Positions 15,228 to 23,959 of a stretch of DNA of 64,000 nt are shown here, in pieces. This stretch comes from Synergistes jonesii (GTDB lineage Bacteria; Synergistota; Synergistia; Synergistales; Synergistaceae), in assembly GCF_000712295.1 (NCBI RefSeq), contig NZ_JMKI01000036.1, positions 1 through 64,000 of the forward strand, read 5' to 3'. Position numbers and translations under genes: made by a program. The notes below the pieces were generated by a model that searched no databases, was not told the DNA's origin, and saw only the letters and a list, made by a program, of their open reading frames with translations. Positions within the stretch are counted from its first letter, which is position 1. Each line of letters opens with the position of its first letter.

Positions 15228-16580
15228 ATGGCTAAAAAAGAAATCACCACATACAAATGCTCCGAATGCGGATATAGAAGTATGTCGCCGATCGGGCGCT
15301 GCCCCAAGTGCGGCGCGTGGGGCTCTATGGAAGAGGACGTTTCCGTACGGATCGCGAAGGAGGGCATCGTCGCTTCCGTAAAGACGGCCGTGCCGATCTC
15401 AGGGCTCGAGGCCGAGGAGCAGGAGAGAATCCCCTCCGGCATCGAAGAACTCGACCGCGTGCTCGGCGGCGGCTGGGTGCAGGGCGGCGTGACATTATTG
15501 GGCGGCGAGCCGGGCGTTGGAAAATCGACGCTGCTGCTTCAAGTCTGCGCCGAGATGGCGAAGCGCGGCAGCCGTGTGCTCTACATCTCCGGCGAAGAAT
15601 CTTCTGGTCAGCTCGCGCTGCGCGGCCGGCGTCTCGGCCTGATGACGCAGGGGCTCGACCTTCTGTGCGAGAGCGACCTGCCGTCGTCGCTCGCCGCGGC
15701 GGAGAAGCATGGATACAAATTCGTCGTGATCGACAGCGTTCAGGCTTTCCGCGCCGACAGCGAGGGCGGCTGGGCCGGCTCGCCGAACCAGGTGAAGGGA
15801 GTGGCGTCGATGGCCGTCGAAACGGCGAAACGCTGCGGCATCCCCACCGTGCTCGTCGGGCATATCACGAAGCAGGGGCAGATAGCGGGCCCGAAGCTGC
15901 TCGAACATATGGTGGACGTCGTGCTGCTCTTCTCAGGAGAACAGAATTCGCCGAACCGCCTGCTGCGCGCGGAGAAGAATCGCTACGGCAGCACGGAGGA
16001 GCTGGGAATATTTGAAATGTCGGAGCGCGGCCTCACAGCCGTGAGCGACCCGAGCCGCCTCTACTGGAACGGCACGGACCTTGGCAGCTCGGGCGTCGCG
16101 ATCGCCGCGGCGCTCGAAGGGTCGCGCGCTCTTGCGGCCGAGATACAGGCTCTAGCCTGCCCGACTCCCTTTCCATATCCCAGGCGCACGGCGCGCGGCA
16201 TAGACATAAGCCGCCTGCAGTTGTTGCTTGCTGTGCTGGAACGCCGCTGCGGGATCTCGTCGCGTACGAGCGATATATATTTGAACGTCGCGGGAGGGCT
16301 GACTCTGAAAGATCCGGCGGCCGACCTCGGCATCTGCGCGTCGCTCGCGTCGGCGGCGACGGACTTAGAGCTGCCCTCCGACGTCTGCTTCATCGGCGAG
16401 GTCGGACTGGCGGGAGAGGTGCGTCCCGCCGGGCGCACGAATATGAGGATAAAGGAGGCGGAGCGCCTCGGCTTCAAGAGGGCCGTGATAAGCCGCCGCA
16501 CGCCTAAGGAAGCATACCCGATAGAAACGCTGAAGATTTCCGCGCTGAAGGAGATAGTCGATCTTTTCCTCAAACGCTGA
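15228..16580 (+). CDS. radA: DNA repair protein RadA
   Basis: The 450-aa protein has the full RadA layout: N-terminal four-cysteine zinc finger (CSECGYRS and CPKCGAWG), RecA-like ATPase with Walker A GGEPGVGKST, the RadA-specific KNRYGS motif and a C-terminal Lon-protease-like domain (AADLGICASLASAA and GEVGLAGEVRPAGR). RadA promotes branch migration in recombinational repair. Start is ATG 15228, or GTG 15225 one codon earlier; both follow the PHP gene closely. Confidence 0.96.
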   Translation: MAKKEITTYKCSECGYRSMSPIGRCPKCGAWGSMEEDVSVRIAKEGIVASVKTAVPISGLEAEEQERIPSGIEELDRVLGGGWVQGGVTLLGGEPGVGKSTLLLQVCAEMAKRGSRVLYISGEESSGQLALRGRRLGLMTQGLDLLCESDLPSSLAAAEKHGYKFVVIDSVQAFRADSEGGWAGSPNQVKGVASMAVETAKRCGIPTVLVGHITKQGQIAGPKLLEHMVDVVLLFSGEQNSPNRLLRAEKNRYGSTEELGIFEMSERGLTAVSDPSRLYWNGTDLGSSGVAIAAALEGSRALAAEIQALACPTPFPYPRRTARGIDISRLQLLLAVLERRCGISSRTSDIYLNVAGGLTLKDPAADLGICASLASAATDLELPSDVCFIGEVGLAGEVRPAGRTNMRIKEAERLGFKRAVISRRTPKEAYPIETLKISALKEIVDLFLKR

Positions 16581-16658
16581 GTTTTGCGATGAGAGCGTAG
16601 TGGAGGCGCCGGCATAAAAGGGCGCGCGGATGCTGGCGCGCCTCTTGTGTGAAGGGTT

Positions 16659-17828
16659 TTATTTTTTCAAGCTCTCCATGAATTCCCTCATCCTCGTCAT
16701 GCCGGCCTTGATGTTTTCCATCGAACAGGCGTAGGAGAGGCGAAGGAAGCCCGGCGCGAAGAACGCGCTTCCCGGGACGGCCGCGACATATTTTTTGTCG
16801 AGGAGCTCGGCGCAGAATTTCATATCGTCGGGAATCGGGCAGCCGCGTATGTCCGCGAAAACGTAGAAAGCTCCTTCCGGCTCCTTTACCTTCACGTAAG
16901 GCATGTCGCGCAGCATGTCGACTATCACGCGGCGGCGCTTTTCGAACTCGGCGCGCATCTTCTCGGCGTCGCCGTTTGCGTTCTTCAGCGCGCCGAGCGC
17001 GGCCCACTGCGCTATCGAGCACGCGTTCGACGTCAGGTGGGTCTGCAGCGCGTTCGTCTTTGAGATTATTTCCTTAGGGCCGATCGCGTAGCCTATCCTC
17101 CAGCCCGTCATCGCGTAGGTCTTGCTCGCGCTGTTTATCAGAATTACGCGCTCCTTAGCCTCGGGTGCGGCGTTCAGTATGTTCACGTGCTTTGCCGGCG
17201 CGTAGGCGAGGCGTTCGTATACTTCGTCGAAGATAATCCAGAGGTCCTTTTCGCGCGCTACGTCTGCGATCATCTTCAAAATTTCCGCGGGATAGATCGC
17301 GCCTGTCGGGTTCGACGGCGAGTTGACCACTATGCCGACCGTCTTTTCCCCGATTGCGGCGAGCAGGTTTCCCTTAGTCGGCAGGAAATTCGTCGATATC
17401 GTGTCGACGACCTTTTCTCTTCCTCCGGCCATATGTATCTGTTCGACGTAGCTGACCCACGCCGGGGCAAAGAGTATGACTTCGTCGCCGTCGTCGACGA
17501 GCGCCTGCATCGCCTCGTAGAGCACGGGTTTAGCTCCCGGCGCGACTATCACCTGATTCGGAGCGTAGTCGAGGTCGAAACGCTTCTTATAATAGCTGCA
17601 GACCTCGGCGCGCAGCTCGGCTATGCCGGCGGTCGGCGTGTAATGGGATTCTCCGCGCTTGATCGCTTCGATCGCAGCCTCGTTTGCCGCGTCAGGCGAG
17701 CCGAAGTCAGGCTCTCCGGCGCCGAAGGAGAGGACCGGTTTGCCCTCGGCCTTCATTGCCTTTGCCATATCCGAGATGCTCATAGTCGCGGACGGTTTGA
17801 TGTTAAGTATTTTTTTTGAAAACTTCAT
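16659..17828 (-). CDS. Class I pyridoxal-phosphate aminotransferase (aspartate aminotransferase type)
   Basis: The 389-aa protein has fold-type-I features: SFGAGEPDFGSPDA at the N-terminus, VNSPSNPTGAIYP near 170, the PLP region IIFDEVYERLAYAP near 200 and Lys in NSASKTYAMTGWRIGYA near 233. A late Arg in FLRLSYACS binds the alpha-carboxylate. It resembles bacterial AspC of the thermophilic/Bacillus class. Start at 17828 is set by GGAGG; the longer frame adds 20 unlikely residues. Substrate range (aspartate or broader) cannot be fixed from sequence. Confidence 0.92.
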   Translation of the reverse strand: MKFSKKILNIKPSATMSISDMAKAMKAEGKPVLSFGAGEPDFGSPDAANEAAIEAIKRGESHYTPTAGIAELRAEVCSYYKKRFDLDYAPNQVIVAPGAKPVLYEAMQALVDDGDEVILFAPAWVSYVEQIHMAGGREKVVDTISTNFLPTKGNLLAAIGEKTVGIVVNSPSNPTGAIYPAEILKMIADVAREKDLWIIFDEVYERLAYAPAKHVNILNAAPEAKERVILINSASKTYAMTGWRIGYAIGPKEIISKTNALQTHLTSNACSIAQWAALGALKNANGDAEKMRAEFEKRRRVIVDMLRDMPYVKVKEPEGAFYVFADIRGCPIPDDMKFCAELLDKKYVAAVPGSAFFAPGFLRLSYACSMENIKAGMTRMREFMESLKK

Positions 17829-18395
17829 CTCTATGCCTCCGTTCACATCGCTGCGGTTTTTCGCATAAATATAAAAATGTTGGGACATTATAATACAACG
17901 CCTTAAGTTTGTAAAATCCGAATTTAAGCGCCGTGGAGAATGAAAAATGGGTTTGGCTCCGGCGTGGCGATTTTGGCCGGCCCGCTTAGAAAGTTTCAGC
18001 TTTAAACGAACGTCGTTGACATTTAGATGAATAAGTGGAATATTGTCCTTACCACGCCGAAAACGGCCGCTGTGACTGGCAGGAGTTTCAGAGCGCGAAG
18101 GACGGAGCTCATGCGTGATTGAGTAAAGCAGCGTTCGTTGACTTTGAGCCGGCTCAAACTGTTAAAATGTTTTAAAGCTAGCGGCAGCGCGGTATATACA
18201 GTAGGTGCTGCGATGAAAATTTTATCGGGCGCAGTGCTTTTTTCAGCGGCTCTGCTATACGGCGCCGCTTTTGCGGCCCCGGCGAAGCGTACGAAGGAAG
18301 CGGGCGGACGCCGACGGACGCGGAGCTTTTTATAGGACCGCGAAACGACCTTTGGAGAGCGTTTCGGCTCTCGGCATTGGAGGGATATTTGAGGA
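17829..18395. other. Intergenic region with a short signal-peptide ORF and little else
   Basis: Between the aminotransferase (leftward) and the SUMF1-like gene (rightward) I see no full-length gene. A weak promoter (TTGACT 18138-18143, TAAAAT 18163-18168) lies before a 40-codon ORF at 18213-18335. A 29-codon hydrophobic ORF on the minus strand (18023-18112) has no ribosome-binding site. The region looks like eroded sequence next to a set of exported proteins. Confidence 0.4.
18213..18335 (+). pseudogene. Remnant of an exported protein (signal peptide only)
   Basis: The 40-codon frame encodes a convincing signal peptide (MKILSGAVLFSAALLYG then AAFAAP) followed by basic residues and an early stop. 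It looks like the 5' end of a secreted protein gene whose remainder has been lost. No good ribosome-binding site is seen. Two full-length genes for exported proteins follow downstream. It could instead be a genuine small peptide. Confidence 0.35.
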
Positions 18396-19202
18396 ATGAC
18401 GATGCGAAAAATTTTCGCGGCGGCGTTGTTTCTTCTGGCGCTTGCCGCACAGGCGTACGCGGCCGGAGGGCTCGTACTGGTCAAGGAGGGCGCCTTCCGG
18501 ATGGGCAGCCCTTCGTCGGAGGCGTGGCGCGAAAAGGATGAAGGCGCGCACGAGGTAATGGTGAGCGACTTTTACATCGGCAGGTACGAGGTGACGCAGC
18601 GCGAGTACTGCGAGCTGATGGGAGAAAAAGACTTCTCCTTCCGCGGCGACAACCTACCGGCCGAGAACGTCAGCTGGTACGACGCGGTGAATTACTGCAA
18701 CGCGCTGAGCAGGAAGGATGGGCTGACGCCGGCCTACGCCGTGAACGGCAGAAGCGTCAGCTGGAATAAGGAAGCCGACGGCTACAGGCTGCCCACCGAG
18801 GCCGAGTGGGAATATGCGTGCCGCGCGGGGACGAATACGCCCTTTTGGACCGGCGCGAACATCACGCCTGAGGAAGCCGACTATTACGGAACGTACCCCT
18901 ACGTTGACGGGCAGGGCGGCGAATACCGCGGCGAAACAGTCCCGGTAGACAGCTTCGCGCCGAATCGCTTCGGCCTTTACAACGTCCACGGCAACGTCGG
19001 CGAATGGTGCTGGGATATATACGGCGCGTACGATGGAGAGCGTAAAGATCCCTCGGGCGCGGAAAAGGGGCGCTGGCGCGTCGCGCGCGGCGGAGGCTGG
19101 AACGATTTCGGCAAACATCTGCGCTCGGCGTACAGAAGCGCGATGCCTCCCGATATGCGCGTTTACAATATCGGCTTCCGCGTCGCGCGTAACGTGAAGT
19201 AA
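18396..19202 (+). CDS. Exported SUMF1/formylglycine-generating-enzyme-like protein
   Basis: The 268-aa protein has a signal peptide (cut near AQAYAAGG) and then a single SUMF1 fold: FRMGSPSSE near 36, DFYIGRYEVTQREYCELMG near 55-73, LPTEAEWEYACRAGT near 130, NVHGNVGEWCWD near 195 and RVARGGGWNDFGKHLRSAYR near 230. Real formylglycine-generating enzymes have two cysteines in that last segment; none is present, so sulfatase maturation is unlikely. A structural or binding role in the envelope is more plausible. Start is ATG 18396 or 18402. It is followed 13 bases later by an exported flavodoxin gene. Confidence 0.85.
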   Translation: MTMRKIFAAALFLLALAAQAYAAGGLVLVKEGAFRMGSPSSEAWREKDEGAHEVMVSDFYIGRYEVTQREYCELMGEKDFSFRGDNLPAENVSWYDAVNYCNALSRKDGLTPAYAVNGRSVSWNKEADGYRLPTEAEWEYACRAGTNTPFWTGANITPEEADYYGTYPYVDGQGGEYRGETVPVDSFAPNRFGLYNVHGNVGEWCWDIYGAYDGERKDPSGAEKGRWRVARGGGWNDFGKHLRSAYRSAMPPDMRVYNIGFRVARNVK

Positions 19203-19215
19203 GGAGTTGACTGCA

Positions 19216-19776
19216 ATGAAAAAAATTGTCTCGGCCGTGCTCGCGGCGTTTCTCCTCTCCGCCGCGGCGGCGCACGCGGCGCCGGCGGGTCGGGGGGAAA
19301 ACATACTCGTCGCCTACTTCTCCTATTCGGGCAACACCGCGAACATAGCGAAGGAGATTCATCGTAGGACCGGCGGCGACCTTTTTGAGATAACCATCGT
19401 CGATTCGTACCCGAGCGACTATCACGCCTGTCTCGCGCGCGCTAAGGACGAGCAGCAGAAGGACGCGCGTCCGAAGCTCCTCTCGAAGCTTGCGGACGTT
19501 AAGAAGTACGACACCGTGTATCTTGGCTATCCGAACTGGTGGGCCTCTATACCGATGCCGATAGCCTCCTTCCTTGAGGAGTACGATCTCTCGGGCAAGA
19601 AGATAATCCCCTTCTGCAGCCACGGAGGCGGACGCCTCGGGCGGAGCGTCTCCGCCATAGCGAAGCTGTGCCCCGACTCGGAGATATGCGAGGCGCTCTC
19701 CGTGCATTACGGCGGAGGCGGCACGCTCTCCCGCGACATCGATGCGTGGCTCGCCAGGCTCGCCGCAGAGAAATAG
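19216..19776 (+). CDS. Exported flavodoxin-family protein
   Basis: The 186-aa protein starts with a signal peptide (AAFLLSAAAAHAAP) and continues as a flavodoxin. The FMN phosphate loop is YFSYSGNTANIAKEI, and GYPNWWASIPMP and CSHGGGRLG contribute to the flavin site. Location outside the cytoplasm is unusual for flavodoxins but known in anaerobes, where such proteins may serve extracytoplasmic electron transfer. Start at 19216 has AAGGAG at 9 bases; the upstream TTG is too close to it. It is likely cotranscribed with the SUMF1-like gene and followed by a terminator. Confidence 0.88.
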   Translation: MKKIVSAVLAAFLLSAAAAHAAPAGRGENILVAYFSYSGNTANIAKEIHRRTGGDLFEITIVDSYPSDYHACLARAKDEQQKDARPKLLSKLADVKKYDTVYLGYPNWWASIPMPIASFLEEYDLSGKKIIPFCSHGGGRLGRSVSAIAKLCPDSEICEALSVHYGGGGTLSRDIDAWLARLAAEK

Positions 19777-19806
19777 GCGCTTGGCTTGCAAAAAATTATT
19801 TAACGC

Positions 19807-19848
19807 GCGGGTGCCGGGAACGAAGAGCTTCCGGTACCCGCATTTTTT
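19807..19848 (+). terminator. Rho-independent terminator after the flavodoxin gene
   Basis: An 11-bp stem (19807-19817 with 19831-19841, one mismatch) is followed by six T residues at 19843-19848. It ends the SUMF1-like/flavodoxin unit. Confidence 0.85.
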
Positions 19849-19983
19849 GCGCTCATCGATGAAGGTCGGCGCGGGCTCGGTCGGCACGCGGAAATATAAA
19901 CCTCCACCGCGCGGCGGGCAGTTTCGTTCCTTTGAAGCTGCGGAGATGCGCGCTAAATCTGATTTCTTACGATATTTGTATAT

Positions 19984-20012
19984 TTGAGCTAATTTGAATA
20001 ACATGGTAGAAT
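19984..20012 (+). promoter_or_regulatory. Predicted promoter of hpf
   Basis: TTGAGC (19984-19989) and TAGAAT (20007-20012) are separated by 17 bases, placing transcription start near 20019, about 37 bases before the hpf ATG. The surrounding sequence is AT-rich compared with the region. Confidence 0.55.
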
Positions 20013-20055
20013 AACTTCAGTAAGTTAATATCGCACCAAGAATGGAGGAGTTGCT

Positions 20056-20598
20056 ATGGAGGTACGTTTTCTTACGCGCAATGTCGAACTCCCCGGTGAC
20101 ATTAAGGAGTATATGGAGAAGAAGCTCTTCAAGATCGAAAAGTTTTTCGATCGAATTCTGGACACGCAGGTCGCGCTCAATTACAAGAGAGGCATGAACG
20201 TGGTAGAGATCACCTCGAACGTGAACGGCGTCGTGATGCGCGGAGAAGATTACGCTCCCGACCTTCGCAAGGCCTTCGACAAGGCTTTGAAGAATATCGA
20301 ACGCCAGGTGAAGAGACATAAGAGCTATCTCACAGACAAAGTGCGCATGAAGGTGCAGGATATTTCCTTCGATATCGACCCGGAGCTTTTACCGCAGCAG
20401 GCCGAGAAAGAAGAACCGAAGCGCGAAATAGTAAAGATAAAAAAGTTTACGGTCGACGTCATGACGCCGCTTGAAGCGACGATGCAGATGGAGCTGCTGG
20501 GGCATTCGTTCTTTATCTTCAAGAACGACGAAAGCGGAGATATAAACGTCGTTTACCGCAGGGAAGAGGGCGGCTACGGGCTGCTCGAACCCAAATAG
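20056..20598 (+). CDS. hpf: Ribosome hibernation promoting factor, long form
   Basis: The 180-aa protein has the HPF/YfiA fold at residues 1-100 (MEVRFLTRNVELPGDIKEYMEKK at the start) and a C-terminal dimerisation domain (about 125-178, with MTPLEATMQMELLGHSFFIF and NVVYRREEGGYGLLEP). Long HPF joins two 70S ribosomes into inactive 100S dimers during slow growth. A GGAGGAG site precedes the ATG. It stands alone between its own promoter and a terminator. Confidence 0.96.
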   Translation: MEVRFLTRNVELPGDIKEYMEKKLFKIEKFFDRILDTQVALNYKRGMNVVEITSNVNGVVMRGEDYAPDLRKAFDKALKNIERQVKRHKSYLTDKVRMKVQDISFDIDPELLPQQAEKEEPKREIVKIKKFTVDVMTPLEATMQMELLGHSFFIFKNDESGDINVVYRREEGGYGLLEPK

Positions 20599-20636
20599 AG
20601 CGCACGCTTTTCAACGGCAGGTTTACAGCGCAGAAT

Positions 20637-20662
20637 ATCCCCTCCCCGTGAGGGGATTTTTT
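20637..20662 (+). terminator. Rho-independent terminator after hpf
   Basis: A perfect 8-bp stem (ATCCCCTC 20637-20644 with GAGGGGAT 20650-20657) with a 5-base loop is followed by T residues to 20662. Confidence 0.9.
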
Positions 20663-20758
20663 ATGCCGTTTGGACGCGCGGGAAATTTATCGCTTGACCG
20701 GCGGCGCGACAGGCTGTAATTTTATCGTTATAACGCATCATGTTAAGGACGTGTGGCT

Positions 20759-22723
20759 ATGGTTTGTAGAATGACTGGAGCGCTCAACCCGCGCCAGCGC
20801 GAGGCGGTAACGTACTGCGACGGAGCTCAGGTAGTGCTCGCCGGAGCCGGCAGCGGAAAAACGAAAGTGCTTACGACTAAAATCGCGTATCTCATAGAGG
20901 AGAAGGGCGTCAGGCCGTGGCGCATACTCGCGCTGACCTTTACGAACAAGGCCGCTCGCGAGATGAGGGAGAGGGCCGCCGCGATACTCGGCGGCGAGCT
21001 GCAGGGGCTTGAGATATCGACCTTCCACGCCTACGGGCTGCGCTTCCTCCGCAGGTATCACGAGGCGCTGTCGAAGGCCGGAGCGCCTTACCCTTTCGTC
21101 GTATTCGACAGGGGAGACGTTAAGAACGTCGTCAAGCGCGCGATGGCCGAGCTCAACATAAACCCCAAAAACCTCGAGGCGGCGAGCGCGCTCGATATGA
21201 TCTCCGAGGCTAAGACGAAGGCGAACCCCGTGACGCGCGAGCCGAAAATATCCGAGCGCTGGCGCTCCCTATACGACGAATATCAGAAGCATCTGACAGC
21301 GCAGCGCGCGCTCGACTTTGACGATCTGATGGTGCTGCCGCTGCACATACTCGCGTCGAACCGCGATGTGCTCGAAGCGGAGCGTGCGCGTCTCGACTGG
21401 GTGCTCGTCGACGAATATCAGGATGTCAATCAGCCGCAGTATCTTCTTCTGCGCTGCCTGATCGAAGGCGGGCGTAAGATAATGGTCGTGGGGGACCCGG
21501 ACCAGTCCATCTACGGCTGGCGGGGCGCCGATATGTCGATGATTTTGAATTTCCAGCGCGATTTCAAGGGAGCCAGGATGACGATTCTGGATCAGAACTA
21601 TCGCTCCAGCGGAAACATCCTCGACGGCGCGAACGGCGTCATCAGAAACAACGACGACAGGCACCCGAAAGAGCTGTGGACCGCGGCGGAACGCGGTCGC
21701 CCGATATACCTCCGGCGCCATCTGACGGACGAAAAGGAATCCGAGTGGATTGCGGAAAAGATCGAGTCGCTCCACGACGACGGCTACGCCTACAAAGAAA
21801 TGGCGGTCCTTTACCGTGTGAACGCACTGAGCCGCGGGCTCGAACAGGCGCTGCTCGAACGCTCGCTGCCCTACCGCGTGATACGGGGCGTCGCGTTCTA
21901 CGAGCGCGCCGAGGTCAAAGACGTCCTCTCGATGCTGCGGCTTGCGGTCGATCCGCGCGACGCGCTTTCGCTGGCGCGCGTCGCGAACATCCCCGCACGC
22001 GGCCTCGGCAAAAAGAGCGCGGAGAAGCTCGGCGAAGCGATAGCCCGGATGAAGGAGGAAGAGGCCGCCGAGCTGTGGAAGCGCGTGCGCGAGGAGGGCG
22101 GCGGGCTGAAGGGGAAACAGGGGCTCGGCGCTAAGGCCCTCGCGTCGGAGATGCTCGCGATACTTGAAAGCTCCGACGATATATCGGACGCTGTGCGCAC
22201 GATACTCGACGCGAACGGCTACAGGGGGTATCTGGCCGGGGCATATCCCGACGATTGGGAAGAGTGCGAGGGCAACGTTCTTGAAATACTGTCGGTCGTG
22301 CCGGAAGAGTGCGACGTGGCTCAGGCCTTGGCGGAGATTCCCCTCGTGACGGACCAAGATGCCGCGCAGGAGGATGATGACGCGGTCAATCTGCTGACGC
22401 TCCACGCCGCGAAGGGGCTCGAATTTCCGATAGTATTCATGACGGGGCTCGAAGAGGGCATTTTCCCCAACGCACGCTGCGTAGAGGAGGAGAACGGCAT
22501 ATCCGAAGAGCGACGCCTCTGCTATGTCGGAATGACTCGCGCCAGGGAGCGGCTCTTTATGAGCTGCGCATCGAGCCGCCTGCTCTTCGGAGGGATTCAG
22601 CGGAATCCGATGTCGCGCTTCATCGGCGAGGTTCCGCGCGATGTGAGGGTGTTAGAAGACGATGCGCAGGGGGGAGCCTATCATGCCGATAGTAGGGGTA
22701 ACGGGAGACGTTGGCGCTGGTAA
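20759..22723 (+). CDS. UvrD/PcrA-type superfamily 1 DNA helicase
   Basis: The 654-aa protein has the helicase motifs in order: LNPRQREAV (Q motif), AGAGSGKT (Walker A), TFTNKAAREM (Ia), DEYQDVNQPQ (II), GDPDQSIYGWRGAD (III), DQNYRSSGNI (IV), LTLHAAKGLEFPIVFM (V) and YVGMTRARERL (VI). These show an ATP-driven 3'-5' DNA translocase for repair or replication restart. The C-terminal tail is shorter than in typical PcrA (about 720 aa). ATG 20759 chosen with AAGGA 9 bases upstream. The 3' end overlaps coaE by 41 bases. Confidence 0.93.
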   Translation: MVCRMTGALNPRQREAVTYCDGAQVVLAGAGSGKTKVLTTKIAYLIEEKGVRPWRILALTFTNKAAREMRERAAAILGGELQGLEISTFHAYGLRFLRRYHEALSKAGAPYPFVVFDRGDVKNVVKRAMAELNINPKNLEAASALDMISEAKTKANPVTREPKISERWRSLYDEYQKHLTAQRALDFDDLMVLPLHILASNRDVLEAERARLDWVLVDEYQDVNQPQYLLLRCLIEGGRKIMVVGDPDQSIYGWRGADMSMILNFQRDFKGARMTILDQNYRSSGNILDGANGVIRNNDDRHPKELWTAAERGRPIYLRRHLTDEKESEWIAEKIESLHDDGYAYKEMAVLYRVNALSRGLEQALLERSLPYRVIRGVAFYERAEVKDVLSMLRLAVDPRDALSLARVANIPARGLGKKSAEKLGEAIARMKEEEAAELWKRVREEGGGLKGKQGLGAKALASEMLAILESSDDISDAVRTILDANGYRGYLAGAYPDDWEECEGNVLEILSVVPEECDVAQALAEIPLVTDQDAAQEDDDAVNLLTLHAAKGLEFPIVFMTGLEEGIFPNARCVEEENGISEERRLCYVGMTRARERLFMSCASSRLLFGGIQRNPMSRFIGEVPRDVRVLEDDAQGGAYHADSRGNGRRWRW

Positions 22724-23288
22724 AAGCGCGCTCTGCGGCGAACTGGCGAAGTGCGGGGCGCACGTGATAGACGCCGACAGCGTCGCGCGCGCGCTGTGGG
22801 ACGACCCGGAGATCAGGCGCAAAGCCGAAGAGCGCTGGGGGAAAGGCTTTTTCGACGCGCCGCGCAAAGAGATGTACGCGAAGATAGCGGCGAAGATATT
22901 CGGCGACGACGCTGAGTACGACTTCGCGTCGAAACTGCTCCACAAGAAAACTATGGAGAATATCCTCTCCCAGGCGAGGAGCGCCGGCGGCGTCGTGGTC
23001 GCGGAGATTCCACTGCTCTACGAAGGCGGCTACGAAAAGCTCGTCGATTTCGTCGTTTACGCCGCGTGCGGATTTGAAAAGCGCGTCGGGAGGAACGCGA
23101 AGCGCAGCTGGAGCGCGGGCGAGATAGAGCGCCGCGAGGCTCATCTGCTGCCGCGCGAGGAGAAGATCGCGCGCGCCGACTGCCTGCTGGTGAACGACGG
23201 GAGCGAAGAGGAGTGGCGCGAGAAGGCGCGCTCTCTTTGGAGGAAAATCTCGGAAGGCGAGCTTGACAAATCGGAAGCGTCCTGTTAA
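22683..23288 (+). CDS. coaE: Dephospho-CoA kinase
   Basis: The 201-aa protein has the P-loop GVTGDVGAGKS at the N-terminus, the DADSVARALW substrate segment, AEIPLLYEGG near 107 and a C-terminal VNDGSEEE motif, all usual for CoaE. It phosphorylates dephospho-CoA in the last step of CoA synthesis. The start at 22683 follows GGGGGAG; the gene overlaps the helicase gene in another frame, implying coupling. The protein is about 200 aa, the family norm. Confidence 0.93.
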   Translation: MPIVGVTGDVGAGKSALCGELAKCGAHVIDADSVARALWDDPEIRRKAEERWGKGFFDAPRKEMYAKIAAKIFGDDAEYDFASKLLHKKTMENILSQARSAGGVVVAEIPLLYEGGYEKLVDFVVYAACGFEKRVGRNAKRSWSAGEIERREAHLLPREEKIARADCLLVNDGSEEEWREKARSLWRKISEGELDKSEASC

Positions 23289-23299
23289 AACATTTCCAA

Positions 23300-23386
23300 C
23301 ATCGGGGGAGTCGAAAGACTGAGAAATCGACGCGAGTCATGACCCTTTGAACCTGACGCGGGCAATGCCGCCGCAGGGAAGATGCA
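23300..23386 (+). ncRNA. TPP riboswitch (THI element)
   Basis: The conserved core is present in order: CTGAGAAA (about 23319), GACCCTTTGAACCTGA (23341-23356), CGGGCAATGCCG (about 23359) and CAGGGAA (about 23374), closed by the pair CATC/GATG. It binds thiamine pyrophosphate and represses thiT-thiN. No T-tracted terminator is obvious between the aptamer and thiT; a short helix CCGGTG / CACCG flanks the GGGGGA ribosome-binding site, so translational control is possible. Confidence 0.93.
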
Positions 23387-23443
23387 GGAAATCCAAACGA
23401 TCCCTTTCATCTCCGGTGTAATTTTTATCTGGGGGAATCACCG

Positions 23444-23944
23444 ATGAAAATTCCTACAAAGGTCCTTGTGGAGGGAGCGCTCTCTATTGCGCTGTCGATA
23501 GCGCTTTCCTATTTCAAGCTTTTCACGATGCCGCAGGGCGGTTCGGTCAGCCTCAAGCTGCTGCCTCTTATCGTCTTCGCTTTCAGGCACGGGCCGCGCT
23601 ACGGAGTCCTCGTCTGCGTCACGGCGGGAGCTCTGCGCCTTCTGCTGGGAGGCTACGTGGTGCACCCGCTGCAGGCTCTGCTCGATTATCCGGTGGCGAG
23701 CGGGCTCATCGGCATAGCGGGATTTTTCCCGCACAAAAAATGGCTCGGCGTTATATGCGCCTGCTTCGCCTCTTTCTGCGCCGCCGTCCTCTCGGGTGTC
23801 GTCTTTTTCGCCTCCTACGCGCCGGAAGGCGCGAGCGTGTGGCTCTACTCGATAGGCTACAACGCGAGCTACGCTCTGCCTGAGATATTGATTTTGGTCG
23901 CCGCGGTGTATATCATTATGCCGAGGCTCGAAAAATTCAAATAG
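23444..23944 (+). CDS. thiT: Energy-coupling-factor thiamine transporter S component
   Basis: The 166-aa hydrophobic protein has about six membrane segments and the ThiT signature (MPQGGSVSLKLLP near 29-41). ThiT is the substrate-binding subunit that recruits a shared ECF ATPase module; no ECF genes are in the window. Placement directly behind a TPP riboswitch and ahead of thiN fits thiamine import and activation. Confidence 0.95.
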   Translation: MKIPTKVLVEGALSIALSIALSYFKLFTMPQGGSVSLKLLPLIVFAFRHGPRYGVLVCVTAGALRLLLGGYVVHPLQALLDYPVASGLIGIAGFFPHKKWLGVICACFASFCAAVLSGVVFFASYAPEGASVWLYSIGYNASYALPEILILVAAVYIIMPRLEKFK

Positions 23945-23959
23945 GAGAGGGCGTCCGCT

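Noticed and set aside
18023-18112. 29-codon hydrophobic minus-strand ORF (MSSVLRALKLLPVT...)
   Set aside because: It could be a small membrane peptide, but it has no ribosome-binding site or promoter and lies in eroded sequence.
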